Of a stretch of 54,917 nucleotides of DNA, positions 25,164-35,339 are shown piece after piece. The notes beneath the pieces were generated by a model, which saw only the letters and a list, made by a program, of their open reading frames with translations, was not told where the DNA came from and searched no databases. Position numbers and translations under genes: made by a program. Location: positions 1-54,917 of IMG/VR virus record IMGVR_UViG_3300006752_000033, one strand, 5' to 3'. Numbering within the stretch: position 1 is the first letter of the stretch; every line of letters starts with the position of its first letter. The DNA is from a virus.

Positions 25164-26003
25164 TTAGTTAATCAAAGTGCCACTAGAATTATATACAGCA
25201 ATACTTCTGTGTTTAATCCAATCAGTAGCATCTTTACATGTCAAAGTAAATGTAGTTTTTGCGGGAAGAGTAACAGCAATGTTTGCAGTACCACCCTCAA
25301 TAGAATCTGAAGTATTCGGATACAATTCGCAATCGGTCGTTGTGGTATTCGTCACAATGATTGACAACCCCGCCGCGGCGGTAGGCAATTTAACACCCTG
25401 CGTAGAACCACCAACAGTAGTAATTATGTTGAAAGTTTCTGTGAGTTCAGTTGCATCAGATTGATTCGTTCCAGCAGAAGATACGTTAGCAGTTACGCCA
25501 ATTTTCAAGTCGCCCAGAAGTTCAGCAGTACCGTTGATTGTGAAATCTTCTACGTTACTACCACCGGAACCAACCTGACTCCAAGTACCAGTACCCGTAG
25601 CAATTAATTCGTAACCATTAGCAGTTACCAGATCGACGGCCGTTGATCCGTCAATAGTCTCTGTTCCTGCGTTACCGTAAACCTTAACAGTGTTACCACT
25701 AGTGTTAAAGACGTTTACAAGCAATCCAGCAGTAGCAGCAGGAAGTACAACACCCTGACCAGAAGAAGCAGTCGAGATGATGTTGTAAGTTTTTGTGAGT
25801 GCAGTAGCGGTAGCTGCATCAGCACCAGCGGCAGAAACTGCCGCGGCAACACCAAGGGTTAAATTACCCGATGCCGTCAGTGTTCCGAAAGATGCATTAT
25901 CACCACTCTCATATTTTGCATTATTGAGGTTCGTAAAGTTGGTGTCCACCTCGGTGTTAGTGAGCGGAGACCCCTTCGATGCCCTTAAAGTTATCGTAGC
26001 CAT
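25164..26003 (-). CDS. Fibre-type virion protein with an internal duplication
   Basis: This 279-residue protein has the N-terminal motif TITLRASKGSPLTNTEVDTNFTNLN (in part: SPLTNTEVDTNFTNLN), widely seen at the start of marine phage fibre proteins. It then carries two related units: LGVAAAVSAAGADAATATAL with GVVLPAATAGLLVNVFN, and IGVTANVSSAGTNQSDATEL with GVKLPTAAAGLSIIVTN. The duplication suggests a repeated beta domain in a trimeric fibre. AGGGAC precedes the ATG. It lies between a Tyr-Gly-repeat protein and a small coiled-coil gene. Confidence 0.82.
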   Translation of the reverse strand: MATITLRASKGSPLTNTEVDTNFTNLNNAKYESGDNASFGTLTASGNLTLGVAAAVSAAGADAATATALTKTYNIISTASSGQGVVLPAATAGLLVNVFNTSGNTVKVYGNAGTETIDGSTAVDLVTANGYELIATGTGTWSQVGSGGSNVEDFTINGTAELLGDLKIGVTANVSSAGTNQSDATELTETFNIITTVGGSTQGVKLPTAAAGLSIIVTNTTTTDCELYPNTSDSIEGGTANIAVTLPAKTTFTLTCKDATDWIKHRSIAVYNSSGTLIN

Positions 26004-26011
26004 TTTAGTCC

Positions 26012-26251
26012 CTATCTATCATTTTGTTTTAAAGAATTAGTAACTTGTATCAAGAGGTCTTTCATTTCTTGAAATTCTTCTTTCAGACTATTTATATCAT
26101 CTGACATTTTGGAAATATTTCTTTTCGATATCTGTTGTTTTGCAATACGTTGTTTGTATGCAGCAAGGGCATCATTGTCAACAGACAACAATGCGCCAGA
26201 ACCTTCATCTCTAGAAAAGTGTTTCCTTGATACTTTATTGTCCATGTCCAT
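26012..26251 (-). CDS. Small coiled-coil protein after the giant structural gene
   Basis: This 79-residue protein begins MDMDNKVSRKHFSRDEGSGA, includes a basic segment (YKQRIAKQQISKRNI) and ends in a coiled coil (DDINSLKEEFQEMKDLLIQV). It resembles the small coiled-coil protein at 13851-14027 in plan and in position next to fibre genes. There is no clear ribosome site; a CATAAATA octamer overlaps the space just before it. The second ATG (26245) is an alternative start. The function is unknown. Confidence 0.65.
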   Translation of the reverse strand: MDMDNKVSRKHFSRDEGSGALLSVDNDALAAYKQRIAKQQISKRNISKMSDDINSLKEEFQEMKDLLIQVTNSLKQNDR

Positions 26252-26256
26252 TTTAT

Positions 26257-29200
26257 TTATGCACTATCCTGTACACCAGCTTGCAAGGCAATCATTCTCA
26301 GTTGTTTTAGTCTTGGTATCACAGAAGTGTTCGATGCAAGTAATACAATCTTACACTGGAAATATTTAAATCCGGTGTGTGTTACAGTTTCTAGTTGAAT
26401 ACTACTGGGGGTGAATGTTGCCCTATCACCAATATACTGCCAAACGCAAGTCCCGTCTGATGCGGTGTCATTGAGAGCAGAACCATCAAGTGCGTGGCCG
26501 GGGTTTGTGTTCTCAGACAATGCATTGGTTGTACCAGGCGTTATACATCTGTAGATTCTTTCTACCCCAGCAGTAGTATCGGTATCAGCAACAACAGTAT
26601 TTACTGGATATGTTTCACTACCCTGATGATCCAATCCAATCTTGATAGTCGGCGCGACCCCATTAAAGTTGGCGCCTGGGTTCAATACATCAAAATCTCC
26701 CTGTAGGACTCCACTATTTATGGTTCTGAACACAATATCAGTACTTGTGCCTCCATCAACAAAGACGGTAGCCTCGTCCAAAGAACTATACCCGCTACCC
26801 CCATTCAAAACTAGAGCGGTTGGGTTGAGTCTACTGGTGTCATAAAAATACTTACCACCGGACAGTGAAGTCTGAGGTAGTTTATATTCCATATCTACGA
26901 ATGAGTTGTTGTTTAGAGAACCATTTCGGTTATTTGAACCAAAGACCATCTCAACCCAATTCTTCTCTCTCCTAATATCAATATCGTCGTGAGCGGTTAC
27001 TCCCCTAAAATATACCTTAACTTCTGATCCAGGCGGAGTAAATTGTCCAACAGACAAATGAATATCTTCTGCTTCTTGTCCGTCTGCCAGTCTAACAATC
27101 TTACTAATAAATCTAGCCCTAGCATTACCACCAGCAGCATTCTCTTCATTTGCATAATCGTTGTTCACCAAGTACTCTCTAACTTCAGCAGAAGTTCTAG
27201 ATGGATTTAATATTGGTGATACTGTCGATACAGCATTACTGAGTTGAACCCTGTGTCGGTAACTCTTTTTCTCCATGATGTTTCCACCTACGGCGAATCC
27301 CAATTCTCCACTGAGAGAATATACAGCACATTCTTGATTAGTGGGCATCAACATTGTCGGAATCATCGGCGTGAATGTACTACCTGCTTGGTTGACACCG
27401 GACGAATTTGTAACCGCTCGGAAAACTTGAGTATCAGTAGAGTCATAATCCCTGAGCGTCATATTTGTTCTAGTGACATTAATAATCTTTTTGAGACCAG
27501 CCTCTTTGATATAGAATGATTTTATCCCAATCTTTCTTTGGAACCACAAATCATCAACTTGAGGTAACAGTGAAGTATCTCCGTTTAGGATTGCAGTGAC
27601 ATCAACCTCTCTTTCAAAGGGTGCGTCTGGGAGAATGAAGTCGTATCTATCCAACACGTTATCCACTTTTTTCATTAACATCTTCTTGGGACGCATATTG
27701 ACAGTAAATCCAACACCACTACCAGTGGTAGATCCTTGTGCAAAAACAACGTCTGATTGACAAGGCACAGGAAGCAGGGTGCTGAGATCGCCGTTGATAA
27801 ACTCGAAATTGCCTTGGCCAATACTGTCTACACCGCAAGTGTAAGGCCAATTTCTGTAACTGGCGTTAGAACCATCAGAATATTGGAGTGCTTTAATCGT
27901 CAGAACTTCGCCACCGCCACCTACAGTTAGTACCTCAAACTTAATTCCACTCGGTACATTAGTTTTCGTGGAAGAGTCTATATTGATTACATCACCGACA
28001 CTGTATCCAGTTCCTGCGTTGCCAATCGAGTTCTTGAAACTATACCAAGTTCCTGGCTCGTTCTTGTCAGGTTTGCCACCAATAAAGTCTTTTGCACTTA
28101 CAAATTCTGCGTGTTCGTTGACGAATTCAACCTCACCAGTTCCAGTGGGGAATGTCCATGCATACATAACAAACTTCAAATCTTCCTGTTGATGTGGAGT
28201 CCACGTTCTGTTATTAGCAGATGTGAATAGAATTCCAGAGAAAGCTTCTTCTGCGGTAACTCTATCTGCTGCAGTACCAATTTTAGTCTCACCCAACTTA
28301 GAACACCAGATGTCATAATTCGGATCATTATTCTCTGGAATTATAATAAAAGCATATTCTTTGGTTGGATCAAGAACAACTGGTTTTTGGAGACTTTCTT
28401 GTGAAAGACCAATTCTAAAGTCAGCAACATTCCCAGTTCTGAACGAGCTTAAATCTGGACCCTTACCAAAGTCAAAGTTCGTAGAAAACTCATCTCTGAA
28501 GTCAAAGTTTGTAGCGTTTCCACCAGACAGGTCGGGTGTAGTTTTGATCGCGTTGTAAGGCAGTGTTGATCTGCCAATCACAACATTTGTTGGATAACCA
28601 GCTGAATTACACTGTCTGATTTCCATCGTTAGTTTTCTACCAGTACCAGTGTTGATTGGGCTGGTATCAAGATTGGAAATTCCGTCCTTTTCGCCTGGTC
28701 TTGATCTGAACCAAACCTTAACTCTAGATAAGAATACTTCTGTCGGTGACTGATCTACCGCGAACGACTGTGCAATAGGATCGCCAAACCTAATTGGCGG
28801 GTGGAATACATATACTGGGTTGGTTACATCAATCGTGGTCTCTACGTCTGTGATATCGACACTTATTGTAGCTGCACTATTTTCAACACCAGTTACTGTA
28901 GTACCAACAACAGCACTACTCGTACCACCCGTAGTACTACCATACTCTAGTTGATATAACTCGGCAGTCAAACTTACTTCCTGCGTTGTTTGGTGCATAC
29001 CAAATGCGGAATATTGGTTCTCTGCCATCGTAGTAATAAAGTTGTTTCTATTCGTAGGGTCATCTACAACAAAGATTCTTCTAGTACCAACAGGGAATCT
29101 ATCGCCTGGCAGATTAAGAGTAAATGCACAATCACCCGCGTCATCGGTCTTAATTACATCGGGGAAATTGACAACACCATCAATCGTTTCTCCCGAATTG

Positions 29201-32200
29201 AAAGTGCATCCGCTAGAAAGAACTTCTCTAATACTTGTCTGTCTACTAGTGGGCCAAGCCAGACCAATAGAATCATCAAATCCAGGCCCGGCAGAGGTTG
29301 ATCTGACACGCATTGACTCACAGAATTCTGTTACGTTTACGTCATCAAAGAAACAATACAGTTTAGTTTTGGGTTTCAATCCAGAACATCTGACTCCAAT
29401 TGCTTTGGCTCGCATGAACGGCAAGAGAGAAACATCTCTTACTACATCACCTATATTAAACTCCAATGAACCAGCTGATTTAGCAGAAGCAGTTAATAGG
29501 TATTCTGTTGTTGACTGCACGATACTTGAAGTTGTGGTTGTAGTATCAAAGGAACCACTAACATCGATGTTACCAGTTGTTGTTGTTGTTTTTTTGCCGT
29601 CTTCAATTTTCTCGAACCATCCATTTGGGTTGTTTGGGGTGGTTGATCCTGCTGGCAGAGGAGGGTTAAATACTTCCTCACTCTCCATTTTAAAGGCACC
29701 ATCACCGCCTGGTTCAAAGTTGGTTGTTGTCGTAGTTTGTTTGCCAGAAAAAGAACCAGGCACTCCAGCAACTGCGCCGGTAGTGATAGCACTAGAAGTA
29801 CCAATAACATTCTTGGAGGCATTCACAGAAGCAGCTGCAGCTTGTACAGCTGCTTGGTTGTTGGAAGTGAGGTTCATCGGTTCCATTGTACTAGTAGAAG
29901 CAAAGTTGTCCGATCTTGGGAACAACTCCATCTTACCAGTATAGTTGAACAACAATTCTCCAACACAATTTCTAGTCTTAGTAGCAAAACGATTTTCAAA
30001 CAATCCCTCTTTAACGTAAGGTCTTGTTATGTGTTGCCCCATAAATTTCCAAGTAGAACTCTGGTGATTTGGGTTAATAACTAGATCAACATCACTTTCT
30101 TCGTAGTTTGGTTCTGCTAGTTTTGCTATAGAGTCGTAAGCGCAGTTATAGCTGGGGTCAGCAAGATCACTAAGAAGGTCACTATCAAATGCGTTGACAT
30201 AGATACCGTTCTTAAATCTGTCGTTCCCGTTAGCGTCTAGTAATTGTGTATCCTTTGCACTCATTTCCATCAGAGATAATGCAAGATAATACTCCAACCT
30301 ATCAATTCTTTTTGCGATATTACCAATGTCAGCCATGGTATATCGTTTAGTTTGTCCTTGTAGTTCAAAGGTTGCAGACTGTTCCAGTTTGCCATATTTT
30401 ATCGCAACTTTTCTGGAAATAGACGGGAACGGAGGAATGTAAATTTGTGCTATTTGCATACCCTGTTTCAATACAGGGGGTTTAGCCTTAGCTTCTGATA
30501 GACCCTCTTTGATCGTCATTCTACCAAACTTGTCAATGAAAACTTTGTCGATTCTAGGTAGGTAATATGTTACGTCAGTGGTGAAAGCAGTAGCTGGAAT
30601 CGGATATTGAATACCATTATTAGGCAAATCCAAGTCTTCGGTCCTATAGGGGTTCTGTGTAGCACCAGCCAATGTTAGAGAACTAGCGGCAGTATTTTTA
30701 ACATATGGTCTGAAGTCAATACAGTCTCTCAAATCCATTGTGCCGAAAAGTTCTGATCTGTAGTACGGTACTTCGTGTGAGTATATACCAGTAGCACCAG
30801 TATCGTCAACTGGATAAGAATCAAAAGCAAAGTATGTTCCGTTGGAACTATCGTAGTCTGGGTCAAAGTGACTAAATTTGACCGTAATCAACTTATTTGA
30901 TAAGTCAATTGCTTCTGTACCCTTCTTAGAAATACTGGCGTGAGTATAAAGATTGTCACGTTGACCATTGTCCAAGTTAAAACTATCTTTTAAGTTTACT
31001 GGATTGTCAGCGTCATCAAAGTGTCCGCCTTGTCTTTCACCGTCTGCAACATAGATAGCTTCAATTTCATTGACATCACAAACACCAAGACTCCAAGGAC
31101 CAGATGCACCACCAGCATTATCTACTGTGCGGATTTTAACATACCGTGAAGTGTTTAAGTTCTTTGTGACCGGAACGGCATCAGTTACTTTCAGTTTGAC
31201 TTGTAAATATAAGTCAGCAGCACCGCTCATAGCTCCTACACCACCACCTGATGTGAGGTCAAAATCCATTTGGTCAAAAGCAAAAGCAGTAACCATAGAG
31301 GGGGTCATGGGAATAATTGCGCCAGGCGGATATACTACACCGCTTATAGTAACCGAATTCCCTCTGTTTACAAGATAGAACGAATCGGTCATCTGAGCAG
31401 CAGTGGGAGTGGCAGAATATGGGAAACTAAATTCAGAACCTAGACCAGCAATGGACACTTGAAACGTGCCAGCATTGTCGGTACTGAGTCCCGAAAACTC
31501 CTCCGTGTAGTAATACTGGGTGTCTAATGTATTTCCTGATTCAGCATAAAGAGTCTTCGTTGATCTCCAAGGACATCGGAATACCATCTTGTTGTGTGAT
31601 CGGCCCTTTAAATCAGCAAAGACAATGGGATCACCGTCAATGTCTATTCCGGCTTCTAAAATGATGTTTGCAAAAGAACCACCAGAAAGTCCATTGTAAT
31701 ATAAGGTTCTTGCATTTGTTATATTACCTCTAGTAATTTTTACATCATAGACAAATACTCTGTATCTAGAAGCGGCATCGCCTGGTGTTCCATTTAACAG
31801 TTTGATACTTCTGACTCGGCACTGGCCAATTTTGTCAGATGTAGCTGGTGCAGCAGTTGAAGAGAATGTACCGTCAGTGACTGCACCAGAAAGCAGAGCA
31901 GCAGTACCCGATCCAGTACCAGCGCCCGAAGCGGTGAATATAGTTCCTACAGCAGAGTCAGCGGCACCGATCAGCGTAAAGTCGGTAGTACCCGCTGTAA
32001 CGATTTGGTACTGGGAACCGACGGCAAATGAACCACCGGAAACTGTCTGGTTGGTATAGATGCCAATCGTATCGCCCGCTTCCATACTCCAATCGCCACA
32101 AACTTCTCTACACTCAAAATAGTTTCCATATCCGAGGTTAGTATCTAGTCCTTCTTTTGTTTCTGTGGCGACACCTTTTCTAACTTTTAAATATGTATTT

Positions 32201-33690
32201 GCTTCACCAGCACCAAAGTCTCTTCGGTATCCATCTACATATGCAACGCCTGGCGAGACCTTAGCAACCAAAGCATTTGGATCGCCTGGGTTGATAGGAT
32301 CATTTGAGAGATATACACCACTATTATCAAATCTGTACGAGTCTCCCGCATAGGTAAATTTTACTTCACCAGAAGTTACAGTGCCACTAGTGTGAACCGG
32401 AGGCGCTCCAGCAGCTGCTTCGGCCGGCCCGGTGTTAGAAGAATAATACAGATTGCCGTTATGGTTTACAAACTGATTTGACGCATAAGTGGTATTAACT
32501 GAAGTATTGAATGTAGACCCCTTGACTGTTTTAAGGTGTTCTAACAACTCCAGAGTGAACGGTTCAACTACATAGTTGCCCGACTCTTCGTATGTTCTTT
32601 CAGCAAGAGTTACACCAAGTCTAGAATACTCCTTCAACTCTGGATTGAGTTTCCTGACAATGGCACCGTCTTGCACCTTGTACACAGCGGTAAAGTCTTC
32701 TGGGAATGGGAAGAAAGTAAAAGTCGCACTGCCGAAAGTTTGTGAACCGGATGTGTGTACTGGGCCTGGGTTTGACTCATCAAGAGCTCCAGTAGTACCA
32801 GCTGTTGTAACTTCATACAGTTTATCATCAAAGGAAACATGTTGGCCTAAGTCATAATAGGTATTGTTTGCAAACTCTGCACCAAAAGGAACCTTCTCAA
32901 TGACGGTTGTAATCTTTGTTCGATCCGCGCCTGGGGCATTGTAGTTAAAAGCTCCTGTCGCTGGGTCTAGCAAAGTCCCATCTGAATCTGAGGTGACAAT
33001 TTCTTCTTTGAGAATTACACCAATAAAATAATTTACTCGAGCACTGTAATCATCAAGTCTAATAATTTGTCGTTCATGTTTTACAAACTTACCTTGAATA
33101 AACAAAACGCCTTCTGGAATAACAAAATCCATTGCCAGTCCATAAAAATTTTCTGTAAAACTATCAAAGTTTGTATTAGTGTCTACAACAAACGTATCGC
33201 CGTTTCTATCGGAATCGTCGGATACTACAGTAAGAGTCTCACCAGCATCAAATCTTTTGTTGGTGTTGTCGCCGGCGCCATCGGTATTACCTACTTTATA
33301 ATCTAAGTAAAGAATCTTCTTTGCTGTGACATTGGTGGACAACCCAGACTTGACCGCCGTAATATTTGCCCTAATTCCAGTTACGCTGCCAATTACCGCG
33401 TCTCCAGTATATGATTCTAGAGAGTCGTTTGAAACAGTAACTCCCGCATTATCAACGTCAGATATTTTTATGTATTCCAGAAGATTGATACTTCCTTCAC
33501 ATCCACTGACCGCGGCTCCATCAACAAACAAATGTTCTGCAAAGTCTTTTATGGTTTCATAAAAGTAATCCTGCATTTGAGTAAGTTCGCGAGCCTGCAC
33601 GGCAACGCCGGGTTTGAAGACCACACGATTAAACTTTTTATTTGCATCAAAGTCATCATAGTATGGAGATACATTTAAATTGATTGCCAT
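26257..33690 (-). CDS. Giant DUF4815-type baseplate/fibre structural protein (2477 residues)
   Basis: The N-terminus (VSPYYDDFDANKKFNRVVF, KPGVAVQARELTQMQDYFYE, HLFVDGAAVSG) is the DUF4815 signature of large marine T4-like tail proteins. The long body is mosaic: a GDAVIGSVTG unit also seen in gp13; three binding-type units with 'PVHTSG' or a similar core (about 32712-32870, 32350-32500 and 26430-26600); a YQIVTAGTTDFTLIGA unit (about 31895-32045); and Gly-Tyr modules near the C-terminus (LNGGSGYSSLDEA). A Thr/Gly/Asn-rich low-complexity stretch lies around 29500-29880. It follows gp8 and so occupies the place of T4 gp9/gp10-type peripheral baseplate proteins; it is probably a baseplate-attached adsorption protein. 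Confidence 0.88.
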   Translation of the reverse strand: MAINLNVSPYYDDFDANKKFNRVVFKPGVAVQARELTQMQDYFYETIKDFAEHLFVDGAAVSGCEGSINLLEYIKISDVDNAGVTVSNDSLESYTGDAVIGSVTGIRANITAVKSGLSTNVTAKKILYLDYKVGNTDGAGDNTNKRFDAGETLTVVSDDSDRNGDTFVVDTNTNFDSFTENFYGLAMDFVIPEGVLFIQGKFVKHERQIIRLDDYSARVNYFIGVILKEEIVTSDSDGTLLDPATGAFNYNAPGADRTKITTVIEKVPFGAEFANNTYYDLGQHVSFDDKLYEVTTAGTTGALDESNPGPVHTSGSQTFGSATFTFFPFPEDFTAVYKVQDGAIVRKLNPELKEYSRLGVTLAERTYEESGNYVVEPFTLELLEHLKTVKGSTFNTSVNTTYASNQFVNHNGNLYYSSNTGPAEAAAGAPPVHTSGTVTSGEVKFTYAGDSYRFDNSGVYLSNDPINPGDPNALVAKVSPGVAYVDGYRRDFGAGEANTYLKVRKGVATETKEGLDTNLGYGNYFECREVCGDWSMEAGDTIGIYTNQTVSGGSFAVGSQYQIVTAGTTDFTLIGAADSAVGTIFTASGAGTGSGTAALLSGAVTDGTFSSTAAPATSDKIGQCRVRSIKLLNGTPGDAASRYRVFVYDVKITRGNITNARTLYYNGLSGGSFANIILEAGIDIDGDPIVFADLKGRSHNKMVFRCPWRSTKTLYAESGNTLDTQYYYTEEFSGLSTDNAGTFQVSIAGLGSEFSFPYSATPTAAQMTDSFYLVNRGNSVTISGVVYPPGAIIPMTPSMVTAFAFDQMDFDLTSGGGVGAMSGAADLYLQVKLKVTDAVPVTKNLNTSRYVKIRTVDNAGGASGPWSLGVCDVNEIEAIYVADGERQGGHFDDADNPVNLKDSFNLDNGQRDNLYTHASISKKGTEAIDLSNKLITVKFSHFDPDYDSSNGTYFAFDSYPVDDTGATGIYSHEVPYYRSELFGTMDLRDCIDFRPYVKNTAASSLTLAGATQNPYRTEDLDLPNNGIQYPIPATAFTTDVTYYLPRIDKVFIDKFGRMTIKEGLSEAKAKPPVLKQGMQIAQIYIPPFPSISRKVAIKYGKLEQSATFELQGQTKRYTMADIGNIAKRIDRLEYYLALSLMEMSAKDTQLLDANGNDRFKNGIYVNAFDSDLLSDLADPSYNCAYDSIAKLAEPNYEESDVDLVINPNHQSSTWKFMGQHITRPYVKEGLFENRFATKTRNCVGELLFNYTGKMELFPRSDNFASTSTMEPMNLTSNNQAAVQAAAASVNASKNVIGTSSAITTGAVAGVPGSFSGKQTTTTTNFEPGGDGAFKMESEEVFNPPLPAGSTTPNNPNGWFEKIEDGKKTTTTTGNIDVSGSFDTTTTTSSIVQSTTEYLLTASAKSAGSLEFNIGDVVRDVSLLPFMRAKAIGVRCSGLKPKTKLYCFFDDVNVTEFCESMRVRSTSAGPGFDDSIGLAWPTSRQTSIREVLSSGCTFNSGETIDGVVNFPDVIKTDDAGDCAFTLNLPGDRFPVGTRRIFVVDDPTNRNNFITTMAENQYSAFGMHQTTQEVSLTAELYQLEYGSTTGGTSSAVVGTTVTGVENSAATISVDITDVETTIDVTNPVYVFHPPIRFGDPIAQSFAVDQSPTEVFLSRVKVWFRSRPGEKDGISNLDTSPINTGTGRKLTMEIRQCNSAGYPTNVVIGRSTLPYNAIKTTPDLSGGNATNFDFRDEFSTNFDFGKGPDLSSFRTGNVADFRIGLSQESLQKPVVLDPTKEYAFIIIPENNDPNYDIWCSKLGETKIGTAADRVTAEEAFSGILFTSANNRTWTPHQQEDLKFVMYAWTFPTGTGEVEFVNEHAEFVSAKDFIGGKPDKNEPGTWYSFKNSIGNAGTGYSVGDVINIDSSTKTNVPSGIKFEVLTVGGGGEVLTIKALQYSDGSNASYRNWPYTCGVDSIGQGNFEFINGDLSTLLPVPCQSDVVFAQGSTTGSGVGFTVNMRPKKMLMKKVDNVLDRYDFILPDAPFEREVDVTAILNGDTSLLPQVDDLWFQRKIGIKSFYIKEAGLKKIINVTRTNMTLRDYDSTDTQVFRAVTNSSGVNQAGSTFTPMIPTMLMPTNQECAVYSLSGELGFAVGGNIMEKKSYRHRVQLSNAVSTVSPILNPSRTSAEVREYLVNNDYANEENAAGGNARARFISKIVRLADGQEAEDIHLSVGQFTPPGSEVKVYFRGVTAHDDIDIRREKNWVEMVFGSNNRNGSLNNNSFVDMEYKLPQTSLSGGKYFYDTSRLNPTALVLNGGSGYSSLDEATVFVDGGTSTDIVFRTINSGVLQGDFDVLNPGANFNGVAPTIKIGLDHQGSETYPVNTVVADTDTTAGVERIYRCITPGTTNALSENTNPGHALDGSALNDTASDGTCVWQYIGDRATFTPSSIQLETVTHTGFKYFQCKIVLLASNTSVIPRLKQLRMIALQAGVQDSA

Positions 33691-33699
33691 CTTTTTTCC

Positions 33700-35307
33700 C
33701 TAGAACGTAAAGATTAACTTCACCGTCTCAACTTGATCTTCGTCTCTGGTGATAGGTTTTCTGTTGTCGTAATATAAAAGTTCTCCCGATCTAACATCTA
33801 TTTCGGGATTCGCAAGAGTACTACTATTTATAGTCAGTCCAGTGATGTCTTGTGTGTTATTTGTCAAAGTATCTGACTCTGCAATACCAGCAGTTATCTC
33901 TTGCAAGTAAACGGTATCGTCTGTCTGATCTTCGTTTGCATCTCTGATCTGAGTAACTAAGAATTCTCCTTGACTATCGGTTGTAATGTTATCATCTGGA
34001 GCAAAACTGGTTGGGGTTGAAGTGCCAACTGTAAAACAGGCCGTACCCGTTGCGTCATTGAAAAGTGTTGTGTTTCCATACGGATGTATGTTCTTCAACA
34101 ATCCAACTTGTCTATAATCATTGGATGTAATCAAATCTTGTGAGTCGTTATCAAAGGATATGGTAATACCAACCCTTCTGGTAAATAATTCCTGTTGTGG
34201 GTTTGAACCATGTCCACCCCAAGGAGCAATGATTGCCCTAAAGGAAGCATTAGTACCAGAACCCAAAGTTTGGGTAAGTGTTACCGTAGCCTTCGTGTAT
34301 CCAACGCCAGGGTCAGTAATCGATATCGACTCGACGTTTCCGTTTGTATTGATTACCAATGCTGCTTGGGCGCCTTGACCATCACCTTCGATCTTAACTA
34401 GTGCGTCACCGTTTACATAGTCTTGTCCGATATTATCAATAATGATATTATCAATCGTTCCTCTCACCGCAGTGGATTCTACTGGACCTTGAAGTGTGTT
34501 GGATTCGGTAGACCCCAACAAAGCATCAGCTGTCGCCAGTGTGGTAAAACCACCACCCGTCAAAACAACGTCTGCAAAACTGTATCCATAACCACCATTT
34601 GTGATGGTAATCGCAGTCACCACTCCACCGGAAACGGTAGCAGTGGCAACAGCACCAATGCCGTCTCCCTGTATAGTAACAATCGGAGAACTTGTATATC
34701 CAGCGCCACTATTAGAGATGGAAATATTATCAATCTCGCCGTTTACATCAAAGTCCGGTTCTCCTCCACCAGAAACTTTTCTCACTGGCATATAAGCGCT
34801 GGACAGAAACTTTGTTCTATCAGAAGCACCTATTTGAAATAGAAACTTCCACTGGTATCCATCAGCAGTTTCAAAAACTTCTGTTCCTGTACTAGACGGT
34901 TTCGTTGTACTCGGTGCATTAAAATTATTATTCATGCACTTGTAGACATTGAAATCTTCTGTAAGAACATAAAAGTTTGCTTCATCAAGTGATGTTGCAC
35001 CAGAGTTGGAAGTATTGGTTGGAGTCAGTGCATCGTCATACTGGTCATACACTGTATCACTTACCCAATCGATCCTTCTAGCAAGCATGGCTACATCGGA
35101 GTTTTGGACCTTCTTTACAAAAAGAATGTCTCTCCGAAATTGTGACATGTCGATCCTGTTATCAAAAGAGGTGTCAGGATCGGTGTCTACTGTCCAAGTG
35201 GAGGTACGCGAGGCAGCTAAGAAATATCTATCATTGTCATTGTAGATATCTCTATAAAATGATCTTGCCTGTTGTACCCTTGCTTGGTCTCGTATTAATA
35301 TAGCCAT
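33700..35307 (-). CDS. 8: gp8 baseplate wedge protein expanded by Gly-Tyr modules
   Basis: Residues 1-180 carry the gp8 family pattern: VQQARSFYRDIYNDNDRYFL, 'DMSQFRRDILFVKKVQNSDV', 'RIDWVSDTVYDQYDD' and VYKCMNNNF, with YQWKFLFQI following. The C-terminal part (RRVGITISFDNDSQ, ELLYYDNRKPITRDEDQVETVKLIF) completes the wedge protein. Residues about 183-360 are four copies of the module also present in gp18 and gp15, which raises the length to 535 against 334 in T4. Gp8 joins gp7, gp10 and gp6 in each wedge. Its AGGAG ribosome site is paired with the upstream stop codon in a hairpin. Confidence 0.9.
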   Translation of the reverse strand: MAILIRDQARVQQARSFYRDIYNDNDRYFLAASRTSTWTVDTDPDTSFDNRIDMSQFRRDILFVKKVQNSDVAMLARRIDWVSDTVYDQYDDALTPTNTSNSGATSLDEANFYVLTEDFNVYKCMNNNFNAPSTTKPSSTGTEVFETADGYQWKFLFQIGASDRTKFLSSAYMPVRKVSGGGEPDFDVNGEIDNISISNSGAGYTSSPIVTIQGDGIGAVATATVSGGVVTAITITNGGYGYSFADVVLTGGGFTTLATADALLGSTESNTLQGPVESTAVRGTIDNIIIDNIGQDYVNGDALVKIEGDGQGAQAALVINTNGNVESISITDPGVGYTKATVTLTQTLGSGTNASFRAIIAPWGGHGSNPQQELFTRRVGITISFDNDSQDLITSNDYRQVGLLKNIHPYGNTTLFNDATGTACFTVGTSTPTSFAPDDNITTDSQGEFLVTQIRDANEDQTDDTVYLQEITAGIAESDTLTNNTQDITGLTINSSTLANPEIDVRSGELLYYDNRKPITRDEDQVETVKLIFTF

Positions 35308-35314
35308 TCGGCAA

Positions 35315-35339
35315 ACTCCTAAAAATTAAGATTAGGAGT
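35315..35339 (-). promoter_or_regulatory. Hairpin sequestering the gp8 ribosome-binding site
   Basis: On the minus strand ACTCCTAA (which contains the upstream stop TAA) and TTAGGAGT (which contains the AGGAG site of gp8) form a perfect 8-bp stem with a 9-base loop. No T-run follows, so it is not a terminator. A ribosome ending translation of the upstream gene would open it, coupling gp8 translation to that gene. Confidence 0.6.

Noticed and set aside
26254-26261. CATAAATA as a late promoter for the small gene at 26012-26251
   Set aside because: The octamer ends only two bases before the first ATG, so the expected start would fall inside the coding region; with the second ATG it remains possible but weak.
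29042-29944. Long open frame of about 300 codons on the plus strand opposite the giant structural gene
   Set aside because: It is antisense to a well-supported gene with a clear N-terminal family signature, has no ribosome site and shows the low-complexity composition expected from a Thr/Gly-rich gene read backwards.
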